64,000 bases of DNA, from contig JAHLKH010000057.1 in the NCBI GenBank assembly GCA_025526915.1, positions 1 to 64,000 on the forward strand, given 5' to 3'. The notes under the pieces were generated by a model. It worked only from the letters and a program-made list of their open reading frames with translations. It did not search any database and was not told the DNA's origin. The first letter of the stretch is position 1. Every line of letters begins with the position of its first letter. This DNA comes from Entophlyctis helioformis. Its lineage: Eukaryota > Chytridiomycota > Chytridiomycetes > Chytridiales > Chytriomycetaceae. The translations under genes and the position numbers were made by a program. Of the stretch, positions 59,101 through 64,000 are shown one piece after another.

Positions 59101-59124
59101 GATCCCTCGGTTACTCGGTTTTCT

Positions 59125-59136
59125 AGGAGGAGGAAG
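59125..59136 (+). other. Polypurine tract of the Ty3-like element
   Basis: AGGAGGAGGAAG immediately before the 3' LTR, the position and composition expected for plus-strand priming. Confidence 0.85.
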
Positions 59137-59252
59137 TGTCAACGGCCCGTATCCACGGTCGTTGGGTTCTTATGGCGTTTCGGTGTTTTACTAGAATCTT
59201 AACTTAACGATTGAAATCTACTACTACCAGCCCTCGTTCTGGAACTTTCATT
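59137..59252 (+). repeat. 3' LTR, 116 bp
   Basis: Copy of 48789-48904, followed by the GCTC target duplication at 59253-59256. Confidence 0.85.
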
Positions 59253-61256
59253 GCTCCTCCTGCCCTGAGTCTCAAGCGGACTGCATCACAGCTGCTGCTG
59301 GCCACTGATGGCAGCACATCCAAGAGGCCAAAGGACAAGACTGCTGCCACAGATGCCTCGCAGGCCACACCACCAGCCACACAGGATGGGGATGCTATCA
59401 AGATCCCACAAGAGCTGCATCCGATTCAGGCGATTGTGCGCAGCACGTCAACATCAGACATTTGTAAGTTCAAGGAGCTCTGTGATCTTGCAGGTGGCAC
59501 AGCCATCAAGTTATGCCCAGAGCCAGCCAGCTGCGACCCCTTTGTCCTCATCACAGAGACTACCCTCTTTTGGGCTGTGATGGGGACAAAGAAGGATCGT
59601 GTACCCACCAAGGACAATGCTGTCCTCCAAGCACTGAGAGAGCAGCTCCTGGCTGCACTTGGTAGGTCACATTTGTCTATGCCATGCCAATGCCATTTGA
59701 TGCTAACACTGCACTGTGTTCCAAGGCTACAATGATGCCGAGTTGGCCCTTAAGTTGCCAAATGACCTGATTGAGAAGGCCTTCAGCAAAAGCAAGGAGC
59801 TGGCCATCCTCGACATCCTCCTCCCTGGACTCGCCTCGGATACACGTCGCTTCCAAACGCCAGCTGAGGCCAAGACAGAGATGGACACAGCTAATGCCCA
59901 GGCTGAAGCAGATGCCACAGCCATGGCAATGCTCAAAGCTGATCGTCTCAAGCTGGATGATGAGCAGCGCAAGAAGCACATTCAGGCTGCGATTGATGCT
60001 CTGCCACCAGCACGACCAACCAAGGCAGTCAGACTGGGCAGCATCAAGACTGATGGATACAGCATCTGCCAGACAGTGTTGGACTTTTGCACAAACCGTC
60101 CAGAGTCGCCTCGCAGTATGTGGCGTGCTTGAATGCTTTGGTGCACACATGAATTCTGACTGCTGCCTTGCTCTGCATACTCCAATCTGATGTCTTCAGG
60201 CGAGCAGCCGTGGGTTGCTCATGATGACGATGACTTGGATGATGGCTTGGATGATGGCTTGGATGATGGCCTTGATGGCACATGTGAGTTGCTGTGCCAA
60301 TCCAGACACGTACTTGTTGTCCACACCAACAAACATGCCATCCACAGCCGCCAATCCAGCCAACCCGTCAGCCACCAAGCCAAAAGCAACCAATCCTGTA
60401 AGCCACTTGCATGCCAACCTCGTGCATTGGTGCACATGCACTGCACATTCCTCACTCATGCCATGGCATGACAGGGCAAGCTCAGCTTCTACGCCTCGCA
60501 GCGATTGCATGACATCATCAAAGCCAACAACCTGTTCACCAACAAGGGCTACCAGACTGTTCGCGTTGTCAGCTTTGATTGGGGCCAGCGGTACCTGTAT
60601 GGCGCGTCCAGCATCTTGGTCGATCTCAGAGACTTTTCGTATACCCTCGAGTCCAACTACGTGCTCTCCTCTGGCATGGCACGAGCTGAGCGTGACCTTC
60701 AGCGGTGGTATGCATGCAATGACTCTGCCACGCGCACTCTTGACCAGATCAACTCACAGTGCCTGCCTCTTGTGCCAGGCTCAACAATTGATATGCCAAG
60801 GCAGCTGACATCCAGGCGGCCATTGCATTCAAGACAGCAAAGCATGCCGATCCAAACGTCAAGCCTGGCGAGAGAGCCTTTTGGGATCTGCGCTGCCATG
60901 CGTACTGCACGCCATTCCTGAATGCACGGGTACGTTTTCTCTGCTTCTGGATGTCCATTGCCATGACCGCCAAGCTGCTTGATTGCCTGCTGATCACACT
61001 GGATGGCATGGCGTGGCATGGCATTCCACAGAAGGTCAAAGCCAAGCGGTTTGCCATGCGCAGCAACAGCATGTCTGATCGCGGAAACGCTCTTGAGGGC
61101 ATCATAAAGCTGGCAGGCTCGACCACTAGATATCGCGCATCTCGTGCATCTCAAGGCCGCTGTGACAAGCCAACAGAGAAGGACATCCCTGTTGTATGGG
61201 CATTTGGCATCGACTTTACAGGCCAAGGTGGCCGGCATGCTGTGTTTGAGAGGTTT
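59253..61256 (+). pseudogene. TnpB/Fanzor-like RuvC region, 3' part of the interrupted transposon gene
   Basis: The exon at 59253 reads APPALSLKRTASQLLLATDG, then ELHPIQAIVRSTSTSDICKF. After an intron (from GTAGGT near 59662) comes YNDAELALKLPNDLIEKAF and a helical Lys/Ala/Glu-rich segment. An acidic repeat DDGLDDGLDDGLDG lies near 60239-60280. The exon from about 60474 has KLSFYASQRLHDIIKANNLF, then TVRVVSFDWGQRYLYGASS, where the Asp fits the first RuvC acidic residue. After a frame adjustment near 60795 and an intron (about 60931-61032) it reads KVKAKRFAMRSNSM. It then reads VVWAFGIDFTGQGGRHAVFE, almost identical to the exon near 7126. An LTR element interrupts at 61257, removing the catalytic Glu, third Asp and zinc ribbon in this copy. 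Confidence 0.65.
60237..60282 (+). repeat. Short tandem repeat coding an acidic DDGL tract
   Basis: GATGATGGCTTG-type 12-bp units, at least three, in frame with the transposon gene. Confidence 0.7.
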
Positions 61257-61350
61257 TGTAACGGATGCCGCCGCAGTCCCGTGGTCACGTGACCTGCTGG
61301 CATTGATCTGGACGCGCCTCGCCCGGACTTGGCTTGGCCCTGTTGTTGTA

Positions 61351-61469
61351 GTTGTATCCAGCCGTAAGCCTGTATACTCACTGCCCCTCTGCCACCAGGT
61401 CTGTGCCTGAGTCTCAATGAAGTTGTATCCAGCCGTAAGCCTGTATACTCACTGCCCCTCTGCCACCAG
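61351..61469 (+). repeat. 71-bp-period tandem repeat in the second element's LTR/leader
   Basis: GTTGTATCCAGCCGTAAGCC and the following 28 bases occur at 61351 and again at 61422. Two tandem copies. Confidence 0.85.
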
Positions 61470-61569
61470 ACGGCCAGCCGCTCTCGACGAGGACAGTTAC
61501 AACAACAACCAACGCCACCGACGCCGCCAGCCGCCGTTACCTGCGGCGTCGAATTCTTTTTGTGCGCCT

Positions 61570-63493
61570 ATGGGCCTGTCTCGCACGCCCACCCCTGGCG
61601 CCGGCCCTGCCGGCGCTGCGGCCGACGCCGACCCGGACGCCAACAGTGCCTTGTTTGTCTCGCCAGGCACCTCATTCGCCGACGAGCCGTCACACCTCCT
61701 GCATGGGTTTACGGGTAACTCTACCATCTGGGCTGATAGCCGCACGCGTGATTCTGGGCTTGGCTCCATGGCCAGCGGCATGTCTGCATCCCGCCTCCCT
61801 CAGGCTGGCTCTCGTGGCCGCCAGGGTGCTCCATCGGGCAATGCAACCTCTGCAGTGGCCTCCAGCACGCCCGCGTTTCGCCACTCCTCTGCCGCGCCTC
61901 GGGGCGGCGGAGGTGCTCTGTTGGGCGGCGCGGGCGGCTCGCATGCCTTTCCCGTCCACTCTGTTGGCGCCGCGTCCGCTTCTGTGCACCAGCTGCAGGA
62001 TTCGGCCAGCGAGGACGTCCGGATCACACTGGATGACCACGCCGCATCGCTGTCTGCGGTTCAGGTCTCCATCGAGGACCTGCAGACCCGTCTGCATGAC
62101 ACCCACGAGCTGCTAGCCCAGCAGGCGGACTCTTTCACCACGTCTGCCGCGTCCAATGAGGAGCGTCTGGCCGCTCTGTTCAACTCGGTGTCAGCCAACA
62201 CGGCAGCCGTGCGAAACTTGCAGACGCAGGCCACCAAGACCGTGGAATCGATGATCGCCCTTAGCAAGCAAGTTGCCTTGGCCCAGCAGTCTGCGGACAA
62301 GGCTGTCGCTGCCACGGCTGCCTTGCAGGCGTCGCGTTCGGCCCTCGCGATTGGGTCCTCGGTGGACGCACGCCTGCCAGCAGCCGCGGACGCCCGTGCA
62401 CCAAACCTCGCCAAGGTTTTCACAGACTGCTTGGGTGCCAAGCAGGTACCATTCAGCGGATTTGTGATGACCAAAGGCCCGGCTCCCTCAGTCGACTGGA
62501 ACGCCACTCACAAGAACCTCAAGCCATTTGTCATTGCAGTCGGCGGAGCATACAAGGAAGCCTGCACCACTGCCGGCGTCGACGCGATCCCATTAGGCGC
62601 CATCTTCTCGCTACTGCTGCCTTATTTCTCTGGCCGCGCACTCGAGTTTGTCACCGCATGGCACGAGTCGCATTCTGCCGACGATGATCTGTTCACGTTC
62701 CCTCAGTTCCTCGCCGACCTCCAATCGCTCCACCGCAACCCAGAGCGGATTCGCAACCAAGCCGAAGGGAAGCTGGCGAGCCAGTTCAAGCCGACGCTGT
62801 GCCATGGCCGCGCCCCGCAGGATTGGATTCTGGAGGCCGAACCGCTGTTCAGCGACGCGGGATACACGGACGACCGGAAGCTCAGATTCCTCCGTGCCCA
62901 CATCAAGGATCTGCCCCCAGGGAAGTTCAAGACGTATGCCGCCCTCCGCGACGCGTTCTTTGAGGATCACTCAGAGGCAGCCGAGCACGCCCTGGAGACT
63001 GCCGCCGCCACTGCTCTGGCAGATGCCCACAAGGCCCTGAGGCCCAGTCAAAGCCCAGCTCTGGCAAGACAGCTGCCGCGTCGCCGCGTTCTTGGAGTTC
63101 CTCGTCGCCCAAAGCTGCCACCCCCGCGCCTTCAGGCAGCAGCAGCGCGTCTGAGACGCGTAAGGCTGCCTCGCCCGCTGCGACAGCCGACCATGCCAGC
63201 CGATCGCCTAGCCAGCGCCCGCCCCACTCTAAGGTTGGGCGCATCGCGGCAAAGGCCAAGGCAACCGGGTACGTTCGCTCGCCCCCTCTGGCTCCTCCTG
63301 CTCCTGCGGCTAAGCACGCTTCGGCGGCTAAGCCTGCAGCCGCGTGTAAGCCCAATGCTGACACCGAATCTCCATCGGTCCCTGCCCGTGACGACGGCGC
63401 ACCAGCAATGGCTCCGGCTCGCAGTCGCTCGAAACCGTCTCGTCGTTCTCAGACGACGGGACCCAGTACAGCGACGCAGATGAAGAAGAGTGA
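61570..63493 (+). CDS. gag: Gag of the second LTR element
   Basis: Starts MGLSRTPTPGAGPAGAAADA (an upstream in-frame ATG at 61417 lies in the probable LTR). A Ser/Ala-rich N terminus is followed by a heptad-rich coiled coil (VQVSIEDLQTRLHDTHELLA, with HELLAQQADSF at its end). The capsid-like region reads FVIAVGGAYKEACTTAGVDA, PYFSGRALEFVTAW, NQAEGKLASQFKP and RKLRFLRAHIKDLPPGKFK, ending near 63030. The frame changes near 63040 and again near 63410 if the acidic tail DADEEE with a stop at 63491 is correct. No zinc knuckle is visible, so it may lack one or lie in another frame. Confidence 0.8.
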
Positions 63494-63550
63494 CCCATTG
63501 GGTGGTGTTGCGAATAAAAAGATGCCCTCCGCGGCCCCTGATCACCCTGT

Positions 63551-64000
63551 TTGTCCTGTGATGCCGCCATCGCGGCTAAAGGAGGGGCACCTTGCTCCCG
63601 TGAGGCCTATCACGGAGAACCGGTGCACCTTCCGGTGTTCCTGGACAATCGCAGTGCCAGTGTCCTGGTGGACACTGGCAGCAGCGCGAATCTAGTGGCT
63701 CGCCATTGGTTGGATGCCAATGGCCTGCTCGCCGCTGCCCGGCCGTTCACCCGGCAGGCGGTGACTCTCGAGTTTGCCAATGGCAACTTGCAGAGGCTAG
63801 ATTCAGGTATACCTCACGCTGGCCGACAGATCAGCTGCGGTCAGCCAGGTGCGGTTCCTCGTCTATGACGGTGTGGATGATGTCATCCTGGGCATGCCAT
63901 GGCTGCGCACCACCGCGGAGGCGTCATTCAACTTCCGTCGCGGCGTTTTCCGCTTCTCAACTGAGTCGCGCCCCGATGTGCACCACATCTGGCAGCATGC
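63551..64000 (+). CDS. pol: Protease start of pol in the second element (continues beyond window)
   Basis: A retropepsin with HLPVFLDNRSASVLVDTGSS, where the DTG triad is the active site, followed by NLVARHWLDANGL. After a one-base change near 63807 (TATACCTCACG where an extra C would keep frame) it reads FLVYDGVDDVILGMPWLRTT, the typical second half. Reverse transcriptase would lie beyond the window edge. Confidence 0.8.

Larger units (their letters stand above)
48789..59252 (+). mobile_element. Ty3/gypsy-like LTR retrotransposon (with a nested element)
   Basis: Identical-looking 116-bp LTRs at both ends, a gag with a zinc knuckle, and pol in the order protease, reverse transcriptase, RNase H, integrase, which defines Ty3/gypsy. 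A polypurine tract abuts the 3' LTR. Net length without the nested element is about 8.5 kb. LTR identity by eye implies a recent insertion; the frame breaks in gag and pol look like base-level sequence errors more than decay. Confidence 0.92.
41364..61256 (+). mobile_element. Large XPG/Fanzor-like transposon, interrupted by LTR elements
   Basis: Composite of a minus-strand gene (41840-43240), a divergent promoter with 28-bp repeats, and a long plus-strand nuclease gene. The gene is cut at 48788 by a Ty3-like element and at 61256 by a second LTR element. The left edge is set at the 36-bp block shared with the deleted copy at 6934. The right edge lies outside the window, beyond the second insertion. 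Without the LTR material the visible part is about 9.4 kb. Terminal repeats and a target duplication for this element were not identified, so calling it one transposon rests on the shared blocks with the deleted copy. Confidence 0.5.
61257..64000 (+). mobile_element. Second LTR retrotransposon, 5' portion
   Basis: TGTAACGGATGC at 61257 begins precisely where the nuclease exon diverges from its copy near 7200. A non-coding leader, gag and a retropepsin follow in order; the element runs off the window. The 5' LTR 3' boundary is unclear: ACAGTTACA near 61493-61501 is a candidate, giving about 245 bp. One CACGTG lies at 61286. A 48-bp segment is tandemly repeated at 61351 and 61422 (period 71). 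Confidence 0.8.

Noticed and set aside
1..64000. tRNA or rRNA genes
   Set aside because: I scanned for T-loop GGTTCRA-type boxes and conserved rRNA blocks and found none convincing; a covariance search would settle it.

Overview
The window is nuclear DNA from a fungus. The genes are intron-dense, GC-rich and closely packed. They include fungal-type families (an EFM7 methyltransferase, an SLM1-like BAR/PH protein, an SLH1 helicase, profilin and a PuuE-type allantoinase). The mixture of short introns, GC-AG splice sites and TnpB/Fanzor-like transposon exons suggests an early-diverging zoosporic lineage such as Chytridiomycota. That placement is inference; no rRNA or other phylogenetic marker is present.

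Housekeeping block (1-41.3 kb). In order: the 3' end of adenylosuccinate lyase; a glycine/alanine-rich orphan; a large disordered protein on the minus strand; a decayed transposon fragment carrying the last exons of a TnpB/Fanzor-like nuclease; the ASCC3/SLH1 double-cassette helicase; a TTC27/Emw1-type TPR protein; a class V aminotransferase; phosphopantothenate-cysteine ligase; ribosomal protein eL42; a PuuE-type allantoinase; ribosomal protein uL30; eIF3g; EFM7; an SLM-like protein; profilin; an RRM protein; and RPA135, the second-largest subunit of RNA polymerase I. Several neighbours diverge from short shared promoters (TTC27/aminotransferase about 54 bp, uL30/eIF3g about 395 bp).

Accessory block (about 41.36-64 kb). 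This is a stack of mobile elements. The base layer is a large intron-bearing transposon. On the plus strand it encodes an XPG/FEN1-like nuclease region that appears to continue into a TnpB/Fanzor-like RuvC region. An unrecognised minus-strand gene shares its divergent promoter. Into its coding sequence a Ty3/gypsy-like element inserted (48789-59252, 116-bp LTRs, GCTC target duplication). Into the end of that element's pol a small non-autonomous LTR element inserted (57018-58958, 268-bp LTRs, CCTGC target duplication). A second LTR retrotransposon starts at 61257, cuts the nuclease before its catalytic Glu and zinc ribbon, and runs off the window. Virtual removal of the inserts restores an open reading frame at both junctions where both ends are visible. 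The missing end of the nuclease can be read in the internally deleted relative at 6.9-7.7 kb.

Caution on sequence quality: at least a dozen conserved genes and element ORFs carry single-base frame changes, many at short homopolymers. I treat most as assembly errors rather than biological mutations. Exon boundaries were read by eye from protein continuity and splice motifs.
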